Source of the DNA: CAZDRI01 sp964508055
Lineage (GTDB): Bacteria; Pseudomonadota; Gammaproteobacteria; PS1; Pseudothioglobaceae
Direction of reading: 5' to 3'
DNA: 64,000 bases
Assembly: GCA_964508055.1 (NCBI GenBank)
Contig: CAZDRI010000001.1
Location: 21,891 to 85,890, forward strand
The notes below the pieces were generated by a model. It was given only the letters and a program-made list of their open reading frames with translations. It had not been told where the DNA came from and did not search any database. The first letter of the stretch is position 1, and every line of letters begins with the position of its first letter. Both the position numbers and the translations under genes were made by a program. This document shows positions 25,019 through 33,942 of the stretch, piece after piece.

Positions 25019-25095
25019 TGGTGGTTATGGGTGGACTTGAACCACCGACCCCAGCATTATGAATGCTGTGCTCTAACCAGCTGAGCTACATAACC
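25019..25095 (-). tRNA. tRNA-Met (anticodon CAT, elongator type)
   Basis: The minus strand folds as a complete cloverleaf: acceptor GGTTATG / CATAACC, D arm with AGCTCAGCTGGTTAGAGC, anticodon stem CAGCA / TGCTG with loop TTCATAA, T arm GGTGGTTCAAGTCCACC, discriminator A and an encoded CCA. The first base pair (G-C) and overall sequence match elongator tRNA-Met and not the initiator, which has a mismatch at position 1-72. A tRNA-Ile2 with lysidine at CAT is the main alternative. Its 3' end faces the accessory island. Confidence 0.93.
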
Positions 25096-25155
25096 TTAGA
25101 AAAGGTATGATTATCAAAAGGTTTGTTTAATATGTCAAATTTTTTTTATAATTAT

Positions 25156-25578
25156 TTAGGTTGGATTATTTAGCCAAGTTTGTAAAATTATTGCAGCAGC
25201 TAATTTATCAATTTTCATGCGTTTGGAATTTTTATGAAAATGATTATATTTTAATTGTGATTTTGCTTCATTTGTTGATAGAAATTCATCAACCAATATA
25301 GTTTCTATTTTGAATTTTCTCTCTAATTTTCTAGCGAATGATTTAGCAATATAAGTCATTTCTTGCTCACTACCATCGCTTTTTAAAGGCAGGCCAATGA
25401 TAAATTTATTTGCTTGGTATTTGTTTACTAACTTATCAATATCGCCCCAATTAGTCCTACCATCTTTATGATGATAAATTGTATCTAAACCTTTAGCGGT
25501 ATTAGTTAGACTATTAGCTATAGCTACTCCTGTTCTTTTCCTTCCAACATCAAATCCAATATAAGTTTTAATATTCAT
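25156..25578 (-). CDS. ruvX: Holliday-junction resolvase-like YqgF protein
   Basis: 140 aa RNase H-fold protein of the YqgF/RuvX family, linked in E. coli to 16S rRNA 5' end processing. Catalytic acidic positions are in YIGFDVGRKRTGVAIAN (Asp 10), in ILVDEFLST (Asp/Glu near 97), and in KIDKLAAAIILQ (Asp near 124). Length is normal. It overlaps mltB by 11 bases, so the two are translationally linked, and it is followed on the same strand by tRNA-Met 60 bases later. Confidence 0.93.
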   Translation of the reverse strand: MNIKTYIGFDVGRKRTGVAIANSLTNTAKGLDTIYHHKDGRTNWGDIDKLVNKYQANKFIIGLPLKSDGSEQEMTYIAKSFARKLERKFKIETILVDEFLSTNEAKSQLKYNHFHKNSKRMKIDKLAAAIILQTWLNNPT

Positions 25579-26743
25579 TTAATTTTTCATATAAGAGTGA
25601 ACCTACATAGCCATCAGCTGCTAAATTGTTTTTTAATTGATAATTTTTTACTGCCAGTCTAGTTTTTGGCCCTATAATTCCATCAGGTTTACCAACATTA
25701 AACCCTAATTCATTTAATTTTTTTTGTACCTGAATTACCTCTTCAATGCTTAGAGCATATTCTTTGGTAAAAGGAGTTTTTAATTTATCTAAACCTAAAA
25801 TCCTATCTGATAGATGTCCTACAGTAATAGCATATAAAATTGACCTATTCCAATTTAAGATAGCATTAAAATTAGCATATACTAAAAATGCAGGACCTTT
25901 ATAACCCATCGGTAATATTAATGAAGCGTTAATTTTGCTGCTTGGTAATTCACTGCCATTACTACTTTTTATCTTTAACTCTTTCCAATAATTTATTGGT
26001 TTTTTAAATTTTAAGTCTGCTAATCCATAGTCAAACTCATCTGGCAACATAACTTCTCTACCCCATTTAATTCTTTTTTTCCAACCAATATTCTTTAAAA
26101 AATTAGCACTACTTGCAAAAATATCTTCTAAATTAGACCATAATTCTAATTTTCCATTATCATTAAAATCAATGGCATATGCTTCAATATTTGATGGCAT
26201 AAATTGAGTAAAGCCCATAGCCCCAGCCCAAGATCCTTTTACTTCATGAGGTATTTTATTATTATCAATTAACTTTAAAACTATTATAAGCTGCTTGGTA
26301 AAAAAATCCCTTCTGCGTAAGTCATAGGCAAGAGTAGCTAAAGATTGCACAACATCAAAAGCTCCAATATAGTCGCCAAAATTAGTTTCTAAACCCCAAA
26401 ATGCAATTAAAAATTGACCAGGTACGCCATATTTTTTCTGTATTTTATTAAGTAATTTATAATGTTCTTTATAAAGTTTTATGCCTCTTTCAACTCGCTT
26501 TTCGCTTACTCTTTTAATTAAATAATCCCAAAAAGTTTGGGTGAATTCAGGCTGCTTTCTATCTAATTCAATAACTCTTGGATTTGGTTTTAAATCTGTT
26601 AATTCAATATCTAAAGTCTTAGTTGATACTCCAGCTTTACTAGCTAAAATTTTAATATCACTTAAAAATTCATCAAATGTTTGGGTTTTTGCAAACCCAT
26701 TAGAGGTATAAAATAATGCTATTAAAAGTAATATTCGTGCCAT
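25568..26743 (-). CDS. mltB: lytic murein transglycosylase B with peptidoglycan-binding domain
   Basis: Periplasmic or membrane-bound enzyme that cleaves the glycan strand of peptidoglycan to 1,6-anhydro-muropeptides. MARILLLIALFYTSNGFA at the chosen start (26743) is a signal peptide without a lipobox; an ATG 51 bases earlier would add a non-signal leader. The SLT_2/MltB domain contains FWGLETNFGDYIG (catalytic Glu), GSWAGAMGFTQFMPS and DFNDNGKLELW. A C-terminal PG_binding_1 domain follows (VQKKLNELGFNVGKPDG, IIGPKTRLAVKNYQ). Length 391 aa is normal. It overlaps ruvX and is divergent from apbE. Confidence 0.92.
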   Translation of the reverse strand: MARILLLIALFYTSNGFAKTQTFDEFLSDIKILASKAGVSTKTLDIELTDLKPNPRVIELDRKQPEFTQTFWDYLIKRVSEKRVERGIKLYKEHYKLLNKIQKKYGVPGQFLIAFWGLETNFGDYIGAFDVVQSLATLAYDLRRRDFFTKQLIIVLKLIDNNKIPHEVKGSWAGAMGFTQFMPSNIEAYAIDFNDNGKLELWSNLEDIFASSANFLKNIGWKKRIKWGREVMLPDEFDYGLADLKFKKPINYWKELKIKSSNGSELPSSKINASLILPMGYKGPAFLVYANFNAILNWNRSILYAITVGHLSDRILGLDKLKTPFTKEYALSIEEVIQVQKKLNELGFNVGKPDGIIGPKTRLAVKNYQLKNNLAADGYVGSLLYEKLNEY

Positions 26744-26773
26744 GTCAATATTGAGAATTCTAAACATAAGAGT

Positions 26774-26804
26774 GTTGCAAAATGTAAAAAGCACATTTTA
26801 CAAC
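26774..26804. repeat. hairpin between mltB and apbE (first of two)
   Basis: GTTG-C-AAAATGT and ACATTTT-A-CAAC form an 11-base-pair stem with one mismatch around the 7-base loop AAAAAGC. It overlaps the possible longer mltB leader and precedes a second, GC-rich hairpin. Confidence 0.5.
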
Positions 26805-26825
26805 ATCTTTACCCAAGTTATTTGT

Positions 26826-27845
26826 ATGAGGAAGGGGAGCAAAACCAATAAGTTACTGCAACAATGTTCCTCCCCTTCCTCAAACTCCATCCCCAATAAG
26901 TTGTTTTGCAATAGTCTTAATATATATATTTTACTTATCTTTTTTACTATTAGTGGTTGTCAACAAAAAATACACATCATAAGTGGTAAGACTATGGGGA
27001 CTAGTTATAGCATTAAATATACTGGGACTAATAATATTACTAAGACTGAAATTGATAATCGTTTAACTGCTATAAATAAAATAATGTCAAATTGGGATGA
27101 AAATTCTGAAATATCAAAATTAAATAATGCTCAAATATCAAAACCAATAAAAATATCAGCAGAGTTGTTTTTTGTATTAAAAGAAGCTAAAAAAGCATAT
27201 AATAAAACTGATGGCTATTTTGATGTAACTATAGGTAATTTAATTGAAACTTGGGGATTTGGTATAAAGAAAATTATCAATCCTCCCTCTTATGAAAAGA
27301 TAAAAAATGTTAATTTTGGTCAAGATAACTTAATTTTAAAAGCAAACAAGGTAACAAAATTAAAAAATATAAATATTAATCTATCAGCAATAGCCAAAGG
27401 TTATGCAGTAGATGAAATAGCTAAACTTTTAAAAACTAAAAATATTAATAACTTTTTGGTAGAAATAGGAGGAGAAATAAAAGCAAGTGGTAGTAAGTTT
27501 GATAAAAATTGGAAAATAGCAATTGAACCATTAGATGGAAATATAGAGACTATATATTTAGACAATAATGCAGTTGCCACTTCAGGAGATTATCGTAATT
27601 TTATTATATGGGGTAATAAAAAATATCCTCATATCTTAAATCCAAAAACATCTAAACCCGTAGTTAATAATTTAGTTTCTATTACAGTTATTAATCAATC
27701 TGCAATGCTAGCAGATATATATGCCACTGCTTTTATGGCTATGGGCTATGAAAAGGCAAAAAGTTTTGCATATGCTAACAATATCAAAGTTTTTTTTATA
27801 CTTAGAAATAACAAAAATCTAATAAGCAAAAGTGTAAACTGGTGA
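26826..27845 (+). CDS. apbE: ApbE-type FAD:protein FMN transferase (lipoprotein)
   Basis: Enzyme that attaches FMN covalently to threonine in Rnf/Nqr-type redox subunits in the periplasm. A lipoprotein signal with lipobox TISGC is present in NIYILLIFFTISGCQQK. Core motifs are GKTMGTSYSIKY, NINLSAIAKGYAVDEIA, VEIGGEIKASG and TSGDYRNF (flavin and Mg binding). The start is uncertain: ATG 26826 lies inside a strong hairpin, and TTG 26901 (MFCNSLNIYILLIF) would give a compact lipoprotein leader. Length of about 315-339 aa suits the family. It is divergent from mltB. The target redox complex is not in the window. Confidence 0.88.
   Translation: MRKGSKTNKLLQQCSSPSSNSIPNKLFCNSLNIYILLIFFTISGCQQKIHIISGKTMGTSYSIKYTGTNNITKTEIDNRLTAINKIMSNWDENSEISKLNNAQISKPIKISAELFFVLKEAKKAYNKTDGYFDVTIGNLIETWGFGIKKIINPPSYEKIKNVNFGQDNLILKANKVTKLKNININLSAIAKGYAVDEIAKLLKTKNINNFLVEIGGEIKASGSKFDKNWKIAIEPLDGNIETIYLDNNAVATSGDYRNFIIWGNKKYPHILNPKTSKPVVNNLVSITVINQSAMLADIYATAFMAMGYEKAKSFAYANNIKVFFILRNNKNLISKSVNW
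26827..26882. repeat. GC-rich hairpin between mltB and apbE (second of two)
   Basis: TGAGGAAGGGGAG (26827-26839) and CTCCCCTTCCTCA (26870-26882) form a perfect 13-base stem with a 30-base loop. CCAATAAGTT occurs in the loop and again at 26893-26902. This is by far the most G+C-rich stem in the neighbourhood and looks like a small inserted repeat or a terminator. It lies in the upstream part of the apbE frame. Confidence 0.6.
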
Positions 27846-28277
27846 AATTTTTAATTGTAATAGTCTAAGCTTTTTTAAGAGCACAAGCTACTAGTTCTAA
27901 AATTTGAGGTCTTTGCGTTATTAGCTATTTTTTTCATTTAATTTACTAGATAAAAATTTTAAAAAATTATTTTTGCCTACTTTAAATTGCTTGTTGTCAT
28001 ACTATCCTTATCCAATCGCCATTGGATAGTGTAAGCTAAAATTATCAAAAAAATGATTATTTACACGGATATTTAAGATACAAGGGTGACAAAGCATTTT
28101 AGTATTTCATAAGTCTTTTACAGATTATTGCCAAGGTCTTAGCTTATCTTGTGCTGCAATGGTTATTAATAACTTGCAGAATTTCTCCATACTTGTCTAG
28201 GCTTGACTATACATTATTTTAATAAAAACCTTTAACATAGTATATAATCATTAGGTTTTAATATTGAGGATTTCAGT
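27846..28277. promoter_or_regulatory. long leader region before the Calvin/glycolysis block
   Basis: 432 bases without a gene. TATCCAAT (28009-28016) / ATTGGATA (28021-28028) forms an 8-base-pair hairpin, and ACTATCC (28001-28007) / GGATAGT (28024-28030) is an alternative, mutually exclusive pairing. A 12-base palindrome GTTATTAATAAC lies at 28162-28173. TATAAT at 28243-28248 is the best -10 candidate for tkt, but no good -35 is at standard spacing; TTGACT at 28203-28208 is too far. GAGGA at about 28266-28270 is the ribosome binding site. Confidence 0.4.
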
Positions 28278-30263
28278 ATGGTTACAAGAAGAGATTTAGC
28301 AAATGCGGTCCGTGCTTTAAGTATGGATGCAGTCCAAAAAGCAAATTCAGGCCATCCAGGAGCCCCTATGGGTATGGCTGATATTGCTGAGGTGCTTTTC
28401 AACGATTATATGGAGTTTAATCCTAAAAACCCTAATTGGGCGGATAGGGATAGATTTATACTATCTAATGGGCATGGTTCTATGCTTATATACTCTCTTC
28501 TACATTTATCAGGTTATGAACTTACAATTGATGATTTAAAAAAATTTCGTCAACTGCATTCTAAAACTCCAGGTCACCCTGAATATGGCTACACTCCAGG
28601 GGTAGAAACAACAACAGGACCTTTAGGTCAAGGCATTACTAATGCTGTTGGTATGGCTATTGCTGAGAAGGGCTTAGCTGGTCATTTTAATAAAGATGGA
28701 CATAATATTGTTGATCATCATACTTATGTGTTTTTAGGTGATGGCTGTTTAATGGAAGGAGTGTCACACGAGGCTTGTTCTTTAGCTGGGACTTTGGGTT
28801 TAGGTAAATTAATTGCTTTTTGGGATGATAATGGTATTTCTATTGATGGTCATGTTGAAGGCTGGTTTTCTGATGATACTCCAAAAAGATTTGAATCATA
28901 TGGTTGGCAGGTAATTACTGATGTAGATGGGCATAATCCTGAAGCAATATCAAAAGCTATAAATTCTGCTAAAACAATGACTGATATGCCTACCTTAATA
29001 TGTTGTAAAACTATTATAGGCTATGGTTCTCCTAACAAGGCTGGTTCTCATGCTTGTCATGGCGCTCCATTGGGGGAAGAAGAAGTTAATCTTACTAAAG
29101 CAGCAATTGGATGGAATTATGAGGCATTTGAAGTCCCTGAAGAAATTTATAATGCTTGGGATAAGACTAAAAAAGGTTCTGAATTAGAGGCAAAATGGAA
29201 TGAAAAATTTGCTGCATATAAAAAGGCACATCCAAAATTAGCGGCAGAATTTGTCAGAAGAATGGATGGAAATTTGCCAGAAAATTGGAATAAAAAGACA
29301 GCTACTTTCATAAATGCTGTTAATAGTGATGCTGAAACTTTAGCAACAAGACAAGCATCATTAAAATCAATTGAAGGCTATGCTCCTTTATTACCTGAAA
29401 TTTTTGGTGGTTCTGCTGATTTAGGTTGCTCTAATTTAACTGAATGGAGTGGTTATATTCCAATGCGAAAAGATGTAGCTGCTGCAAATTATATAAATTA
29501 TGGAGTGCGAGAATTTGCTATGTCTGCGATTATGAATGGTGTAGCTTTGCATGGTGGATTTATACCTTTTGGTGGCACTTTCTTAATGTTTTCAGAATAT
29601 GCTAGAAACGCATTAAGAATGGCAGCACTTATGAAAGTTAGAAGTATATTTGTATATACTCATGATTCAATTGGTTTAGGTGAAGATGGTCCAACGCATC
29701 AAGCAATAGAGCAAATACCAACTTTAAGGATGATTCCAAATATGGAAGTATGGCGTCCTTGTGATACATTAGAAACTGCTGTAGCTTGGAAAAAAGCTAT
29801 AGAGAAAAAAGATGGTCCTACAAGTCTTGTATTTTCTAGACAAGGTTTAGCTTTTCAAAAAAGAAGCTCTGAGCAGATTGAAAATATCAATAAAGGCGGA
29901 TATGTGTTAAAAGATTGTGATGGTGAACCAGATGTTATTATAATTGCTACAGGCTCAGAAGTTGATTTAGCAATTAAAGCTAGTAAAGAAATAAACGCTA
30001 ATATAAGAGTAGTATCTATGCCTTCAACAACTACCTTTGATAAGCAGAATAATGCTTATAAACAAAGTGTGTTACCTGATTCTGTTACTAAAAGAGTTGC
30101 TGTTGAAGCTGCAACTGGTGACGCTTGGTATAAATATGTTGGAAATAATGGTAAAGTTATATCAATTGATCAATTTGGTGAATCAGCACCTGCTGGTGAA
30201 TTATTTAAACACTTTGGATTTACAGTTGAAAATGTTATAAAAACTGTAGAATCTATACTTTAA
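28278..30263 (+). CDS. tkt: transketolase
   Basis: Thiamine-diphosphate enzyme moving two-carbon units between sugar phosphates in the Calvin and pentose-phosphate pathways. N-terminal VRALSMDAVQKANSGHPGAPMG, the ThDP/Mg site LGDGCLMEGVSHEA...WDDNGISIDG, the central GVREFAMSAIMNGVALHGG and the C-terminal domain with THDSIGLGEDGPTHQ are all standard. Length 661 aa is full. It is the first gene of a tkt-gap-pgk-pyk-fba block, 24 bases before gap, an arrangement seen in autotrophic Gammaproteobacteria. Confidence 0.97.
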   Translation: MVTRRDLANAVRALSMDAVQKANSGHPGAPMGMADIAEVLFNDYMEFNPKNPNWADRDRFILSNGHGSMLIYSLLHLSGYELTIDDLKKFRQLHSKTPGHPEYGYTPGVETTTGPLGQGITNAVGMAIAEKGLAGHFNKDGHNIVDHHTYVFLGDGCLMEGVSHEACSLAGTLGLGKLIAFWDDNGISIDGHVEGWFSDDTPKRFESYGWQVITDVDGHNPEAISKAINSAKTMTDMPTLICCKTIIGYGSPNKAGSHACHGAPLGEEEVNLTKAAIGWNYEAFEVPEEIYNAWDKTKKGSELEAKWNEKFAAYKKAHPKLAAEFVRRMDGNLPENWNKKTATFINAVNSDAETLATRQASLKSIEGYAPLLPEIFGGSADLGCSNLTEWSGYIPMRKDVAAANYINYGVREFAMSAIMNGVALHGGFIPFGGTFLMFSEYARNALRMAALMKVRSIFVYTHDSIGLGEDGPTHQAIEQIPTLRMIPNMEVWRPCDTLETAVAWKKAIEKKDGPTSLVFSRQGLAFQKRSSEQIENINKGGYVLKDCDGEPDVIIIATGSEVDLAIKASKEINANIRVVSMPSTTTFDKQNNAYKQSVLPDSVTKRVAVEAATGDAWYKYVGNNGKVISIDQFGESAPAGELFKHFGFTVENVIKTVESIL

Positions 30264-30287
30264 AATTTAAAAAATTAGGAGAAATAA

Positions 30288-31286
30288 ATGACAATAAAAG
30301 TTGGAATAAATGGTTTTGGTCGTATAGGTCGTATGGCATTTCGTGCAATAGCAAATGACTTTCCAAATATTGAAGTAGTAGCTATTAATGATTTACTAGA
30401 TGTTGAGTATTTAGCATATATGTTAAAGTATGATTCAGTTCACGGTCGTTTTAAAGGTGATGTTGCTGCTGAAGATGGGAATATGGTGGTTAATGGCAAA
30501 AAAATACGCCTGACAGCTGAAAGAGACCCTGCTAATTTAAAATGGAATGAAGTTGGTGCAGAATTAATAATTGACTGCACTGGATTTTTCTTAACTACTG
30601 AATCATGTCAGGCACATTTGAGTGCTGGTGCTAAAAAAGTAGTGCAAAGTGCTCCTTCAAAAGATGGCACTCCAATGTTTGTATATGGTGTAAATCATGA
30701 TGATTATAAAGATGAAGATATTATTTCTGCTGCATCATGTACTACAAACTGTCTAGCACCTGTTGCTAAAGTATTAAATGATAATTTTGGTATTAAAAGA
30801 GGACTAATGACTACAGTCCATGCAGCAACAGCTACTCAAAAAACTGTAGATGGTCCATCATTGAAAGACTGGCGCGGTGGTAGAGGTATTTTAGAAAACA
30901 TTATTCCTTCTTCTACTGGTGCTGCTAAAGCTGTTGGAGTTGTCTTACCAGAACTTAATGGAAAATTAACTGGTATGGCATTTAGAGTTCCAACTTCTGA
31001 TGTATCAGTTGTTGATTTAACTGTTGAATTAAATAATGATGCAAGTTATGAAGATATTTGCCAAGCTATGAAAAATGCGGCAGAGGGCGAAATGAAAGGT
31101 GTTCTTGCATACACGAATGAAAAGGTGGTTTCTACAGATTTTCGCGGCATATCAGCTCCATCAATTTTTGATGAAGGTGCAGGCATCGCATTAGATGCTA
31201 CTTTTGTTAAAGTAGTGTCTTGGTATGACAATGAATATGGCTACACCTGCAATATGTTGCGTCTTGTTGAACATGCAAGTAAATAA
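30288..31286 (+). CDS. gap: glyceraldehyde-3-phosphate dehydrogenase, type I
   Basis: Interconverts glyceraldehyde 3-phosphate and 1,3-bisphosphoglycerate. The Rossmann motif GINGFGRIGRMAFRA is at residues 6-20. VVAINDLLDVEYLAY has Asp after the second strand, which usually means NAD preference. The catalytic Cys is in SAASCTTNCLAP (about residue 153), and NEYGYTCNML closes the protein. At 332 aa it is full length. A GGAGAAATAA ribosome binding site precedes the ATG. It sits between tkt and pgk, and in the Calvin cycle it would run in the reductive direction. Confidence 0.97.
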   Translation: MTIKVGINGFGRIGRMAFRAIANDFPNIEVVAINDLLDVEYLAYMLKYDSVHGRFKGDVAAEDGNMVVNGKKIRLTAERDPANLKWNEVGAELIIDCTGFFLTTESCQAHLSAGAKKVVQSAPSKDGTPMFVYGVNHDDYKDEDIISAASCTTNCLAPVAKVLNDNFGIKRGLMTTVHAATATQKTVDGPSLKDWRGGRGILENIIPSSTGAAKAVGVVLPELNGKLTGMAFRVPTSDVSVVDLTVELNNDASYEDICQAMKNAAEGEMKGVLAYTNEKVVSTDFRGISAPSIFDEGAGIALDATFVKVVSWYDNEYGYTCNMLRLVEHASK

Positions 31287-31315
31287 CCCTTTAATTAATA
31301 TTGAAGTAAATAAAT

Positions 31316-32476
31316 ATGACAATCAAAAAACTACAAGATTTAGAATTAAATAATAAGCGAGTTCTTATTCGTCAAGACTTAAATGTACCAGTTAAAGATG
31401 GTGTAGTTACTAGTGATGTTCGTATAAAGGCGTCATTAGCTACCATTAATGCAGTCCTTAAAAAAGGAGGTAAGCCTATTTTAATGTCTCATCTTGGTAG
31501 ACCAACAGAAGGTGAATATAATGAAGAGTTTTCTCTTAAACCTGTTGCTGATAGATTAGACGAACTACTTGATGTAAATGTGCGTCTTGAGAAAAATTGG
31601 CTTGAAGGGGTTGCATTAAATGCTAATGAAGTAGTTCTTTGTGAGAATGTTAGATTTAATATTGGTGAAAAAGAAAATAATGATGAGTTAGCAAAAAAAA
31701 TAGCCAAATTATGTGATGTTTTTGTAATGGATGCTTTTGGCACAGCACATCGTGCTCAAGCGTCTACTCATGGTGTTGCCAAATACGCAGCTACAGCGTG
31801 TGCAGGGATATTATTGAGTAATGAATTAGACGCTCTAACTCAAGCATTAGATACTCCTAAGCGTCCAATGGTTGCAATAGTTGGAGGTTCAAAAGTATCA
31901 ACAAAACTTACTGTATTGGAAAGTTTATCAAAAGTTGTAGATAAATTAATAGTCGGTGGCGGTATTGCTAATACTTTCATTAAAGCTCAAGGCTATGATG
32001 TTGGCAATTCTCTTTGTGAAAGTGATTTAGTAGATACTGCAAAAAACTTAATGAGTACTATTAATATACCAATTCCTACTGATGTGGTAACTGGGAAAGA
32101 ATTTTCTGAATCTGCTGAAGCTACAATTAAAAATGCTAAAGATATTGAAAAAGACGATATGATTTTTGATATTGGTCCTAATTCAATTAAAGAGCTAACA
32201 GATATTTTAAAAACTGCAGGAACAATTGTATGGAATGGACCTGTTGGAGTTTTTGAGTTTGACCAATTTGCAAATGGCACCAAACAATTATCAAATGCTA
32301 TAGCTGAATCTAGTGCATTTTCAATTGCAGGTGGAGGAGACACCTTAGCAGCTATTGATAAATATAATATTGCTAAAGATATATCTTATATTTCTACCGG
32401 GGGTGGTGCGTTTTTAGAATTTTTAGAAGGTAAAAAACTACCAGCGATTGAAATTTTAGAAAAAAGGTGTGAATGA
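31316..32476 (+). CDS. pgk: phosphoglycerate kinase
   Basis: Phosphoryl transfer between 1,3-bisphosphoglycerate/ADP and 3-phosphoglycerate/ATP. The N-terminal substrate motif is RVLIRQDLNVPVKDG (residues 14-28), with SHLGRPTEG, DAFGTAHRAQAST and GGSKVSTKL. The C-terminal nucleotide site is WNGPVGVFE and GGGDTLAAI. Length 386 aa is standard. Its stop overlaps the pyk start by 4 bases (ATGA), so the two are translationally coupled. Confidence 0.97.
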   Translation: MTIKKLQDLELNNKRVLIRQDLNVPVKDGVVTSDVRIKASLATINAVLKKGGKPILMSHLGRPTEGEYNEEFSLKPVADRLDELLDVNVRLEKNWLEGVALNANEVVLCENVRFNIGEKENNDELAKKIAKLCDVFVMDAFGTAHRAQASTHGVAKYAATACAGILLSNELDALTQALDTPKRPMVAIVGGSKVSTKLTVLESLSKVVDKLIVGGGIANTFIKAQGYDVGNSLCESDLVDTAKNLMSTINIPIPTDVVTGKEFSESAEATIKNAKDIEKDDMIFDIGPNSIKELTDILKTAGTIVWNGPVGVFEFDQFANGTKQLSNAIAESSAFSIAGGGDTLAAIDKYNIAKDISYISTGGGAFLEFLEGKKLPAIEILEKRCE

Positions 32477-33921
32477 CTGATTTTATTTTAAGACGCACCA
32501 AGATTTTAGCGACTTTAGGACCTGCAACTGATGATGAGAATGTTTTAAAAGAAATTCTTGATGCTAACGTCAATATTGTTAGAATAAACTTTTCTCATGG
32601 TGACGAGAAAGAACATATAAGAAGAATTAATGCAGTTCGTAGATATGCAAAAAATAATAATAAAATAGTAGGTGTTTTAATGGACTTGCAAGGTCCAAAA
32701 ATTCGCATATCTTCTTTTAAAAATGATTTTGTTTACTTAAAAGAAGGGGATAAGTTTATTTTAGATGCTGATTTAGGTAAAAAATCTGGCAATAAAAAAC
32801 AAGTAGCTATAAGACCAAAATCACTACCTAAAGACATAAAAAAAGGCAACATCCTATTATTAGATGATGGCAAGATAATAATGAAAGTTGTAGCTGTTAT
32901 TGCTAATAAAATATATTGTAAAGTTACTCAAGGTGGTAAGTTATCAAGCAAAAAAGGTATTAATCTTAAAGGTGGAGGTCTTTCAACTAATGCACTTACC
33001 AAAAAAGATTTAAAAGATATAAAAATTGCTGCACAAGTTAATGCTGATTATGTGGCACTTTCGTTTCCTGTAAATGCTAATGATGTAATCAGAGCTAAGG
33101 AGTTATTAAAACAAGAAAATTCAAATGCAGGAGTTATAGCAAAAATTGAAAGGGCTGAGTCTTTAAAACAAGGAATTATAGAGCATATTATTGAAGAATC
33201 AGAAGGCATTATGATTGCTAGAGGAGATTTAGGGGTAGAAATCGGCGACCCTCTATTACCAGCTCAACAAAAAAGATTAATTAAGTTAGCAAGAACATTT
33301 AACAAGCCAGTTATAACTGCAACCCAAATGCTAGATTCAATGATTAATAGCCCAGTGCCCACTCGTGCTGAAGTGTTTGATGTAGCTAATGCAGTGCTTG
33401 ATGGCACTGATGCTGTAATGTTATCTGCAGAAACAGCAACTGGGCGTTATCCTATAAATGTAGTAGATACCGTAAAAGCAGTATGTGTAGAGGCAGAAAA
33501 AAACCCCTTAGTTAGAGTATCTGAGCATAGATTACATGAGAAGTTTAAATTAATTGATGAGACTATTGCTCTATCAGCAATGTATGCTGGTAATCATTTA
33601 AATGTTAAAGCGATAGTAGCTCTTACCCAGACTGGAAGAACAGCACTGTGGATGTCTAGAATTAGCTCTAAGATTCCTATTTATGCTATGAGCGATAAAG
33701 CTAAAACTTTACAAAAAGCAACTCTATATCGTGGGGTATATCCTTGTAAAATTGTTTTGAAAAAAGATTGGAGTGAAATTAATCATACAGTTGTTAGAGA
33801 GCTACAAAAAAGAAAAGCAGTTAAAGATGGAGATATAGTTATCATAACTAAAGGTATGTATAAAAATCAATCAGGAGGCACTAATTTACTAAAAATAGTA
33901 AAAGTTGGTGGTGATTATTAA
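32473..33921 (+). CDS. pyk: pyruvate kinase
   Basis: Makes pyruvate and ATP from phosphoenolpyruvate. The start RRTKILATLGPATDD, the active-site IMIARGDLGVEIG and ITATQMLDSMINSPVPTRAEV, and the K+-site NFSHG are present. A C-terminal allosteric-type domain ends at 482 aa, the usual length of bacterial type II enzymes. It overlaps pgk by 4 bases and precedes fba by 21. Grouping with Calvin-cycle enzymes indicates carbon flow from fixed triose to pyruvate. Confidence 0.96.
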   Translation: MTDFILRRTKILATLGPATDDENVLKEILDANVNIVRINFSHGDEKEHIRRINAVRRYAKNNNKIVGVLMDLQGPKIRISSFKNDFVYLKEGDKFILDADLGKKSGNKKQVAIRPKSLPKDIKKGNILLLDDGKIIMKVVAVIANKIYCKVTQGGKLSSKKGINLKGGGLSTNALTKKDLKDIKIAAQVNADYVALSFPVNANDVIRAKELLKQENSNAGVIAKIERAESLKQGIIEHIIEESEGIMIARGDLGVEIGDPLLPAQQKRLIKLARTFNKPVITATQMLDSMINSPVPTRAEVFDVANAVLDGTDAVMLSAETATGRYPINVVDTVKAVCVEAEKNPLVRVSEHRLHEKFKLIDETIALSAMYAGNHLNVKAIVALTQTGRTALWMSRISSKIPIYAMSDKAKTLQKATLYRGVYPCKIVLKKDWSEINHTVVRELQKRKAVKDGDIVIITKGMYKNQSGGTNLLKIVKVGGDY

Positions 33922-33942
33922 ATATAAATAAGGAGAAAAAAT

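Noticed and set aside
27900..28000. Short minus-strand ORF of 20 codons (MKKIANNAKTSNFRTSSLCS)
   Set aside because: Too short, no ribosome binding site or motif; likely chance in non-coding DNA.
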